From an uncultured Holosporaceae bacterium (GTDB lineage: Bacteria; Pseudomonadota; Alphaproteobacteria; CAISOG01), in the NCBI GenBank assembly GCA_903887035.1, contig CAISOG010000037.1:1-5413 (forward strand): a stretch of DNA of 5,413 nucleotides, given 5' to 3'. Position 1 is the stretch's first letter. Each line of letters starts with the position of its first letter. The notes under the pieces were generated by a model that was not told the DNA's origin, did no database searches, and was given only the letters and a program-made list of their open reading frames with translations. Positions 5,039 to 5,413 of the stretch are shown here, piece after piece. The translations under genes were made by a program, and so were the position numbers.

Positions 5039-5413
5039 ATGCATCATGTTTGTTTTCGCCTTGTTGCTATGACTTTATTGGTTTTAGCACTAACAAAAAA
5101 CACCTTTGCAGCCGAAAAATTAAGTGAGAATCCAGTAAAATTGGGAGTTGCAGGACCGTTTTCAGGCGCATTGGCGTCTTATGGAGAAAAAAACAAAAAG
5201 GGCGCGCAGCTAGCCGTTGATGAAATCAACGCCAATGGTGGTCTTTTAGGAAAACCCCTGGAAGTGATTTATGCCGATGATGCATGCGAACCTAAGCAAG
5301 CTACTGCAGCAGCCAATTATTTGGAAAGTCGCGGTGTTACCGCTGTCGTTGGCCATTTTTGCTCTCCTACTTCCACCGTGGCAGCCGCTATTTATAATGA
5401 AACGGGAATCATA
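5039..5413 (+). CDS. Branched-chain amino acid ABC transporter binding protein, 5' part
   Basis: The first 125 codons, cut by the window end, encode a periplasmic binding protein of the LivJ/LivK (Peripla_BP_6) family, which delivers amino acids or related small ligands to an ABC importer. A signal peptide is clear: Arg7, a hydrophobic core at about 8-19, and probable cleavage after TFA (22-24). The mature part shows VKLGVAGPFSGALASYG (33-49), GAQLAVDEINANGGLLGKPL (55-74), and YADDACEPKQA (78-88), then VVGHFCSPTST (103-113). Cys83 and Cys108 correspond to the disulfide of LivJ/LivK, and the serine and threonine after Cys108 lie in the ligand-contact segment. ATG 5039 follows TAGGAA by 8 bases; ATG 5069 would shorten the leader. 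GC content is about 45 % (hand count, 5041-5400) against roughly 60 % in sdhA, with many TTA, AAA and GTT codons, which hints at a different origin. It occupies the usual place of sdhB. Ligand is not predictable. Confidence 0.88.
   Translation, partial: MHHVCFRLVAMTLLVLALTKNTFAAEKLSENPVKLGVAGPFSGALASYGEKNKKGAQLAVDEINANGGLLGKPLEVIYADDACEPKQATAAANYLESRGVTAVVGHFCSPTSTVAAAIYNETGII

Overview
The window reads as a stretch of an alphaproteobacterial chromosome, possibly Rhodospirillales-like. The supports are the sdhC-sdhD-sdhA order, the alphaproteobacterial style of SdhC ('RPLSPHLQIY') and SdhD ('LGSAKSGSHHW'), an HpcH/HpaI-type CoA-ester lyase beside the sdh genes, and an Mla-type ABC ATPase. Coding sequence is moderately GC-rich (about 60 % in sampled blocks of sdhA). 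The lineage is an inference from protein style and gene order, not from a marker gene. All genes are on the + strand.

Layout. 1-221 is non-coding, with two stem-loops. 222-1004 encodes a complete MlaF-like ATPase, without an MlaE permease or MlaD partner inside the window. 1005-1359 is a 355-base gap with no convincing gene but with unusually dense inverted repeats, including two overlapping perfect palindromes and a possible three-way-junction fold. 1360-2244 encodes a CitE/malyl-CoA-lyase-like CoA-ester lyase that appears to lack a Shine-Dalgarno and may be leaderless. 2245-2405 carries an inverted-repeat cluster, a sigma70-like promoter and a good ribosome binding site for sdhC. 2406-5021 holds sdhC, sdhD (overlapping sdhC by 17 bases) and sdhA. 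From 5039 to the window edge runs the start of a LivJ/LivK-type periplasmic amino-acid-binding protein, cut by the window end.

How the genes work together. SdhC and SdhD anchor SdhA to the inner membrane as parts of succinate:quinone oxidoreductase (complex II), joining the TCA cycle to the quinone pool. The CoA-ester lyase cleaves or condenses (3S)-malyl-CoA-like or citramalyl-CoA-like substrates, so it is a metabolic neighbour. The MlaF-like ATPase belongs to envelope phospholipid transport and is probably unrelated.

The main oddity is after sdhA. The expected next gene is sdhB (iron-sulfur subunit), yet 17 bases after the sdhA stop a binding-protein gene starts, with GC content near 45 % and AT-richer codons. 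This suggests a rearrangement, insertion or assembly junction at about 5022-5039. No wholly new system is evident; everything recognisable belongs to known families.
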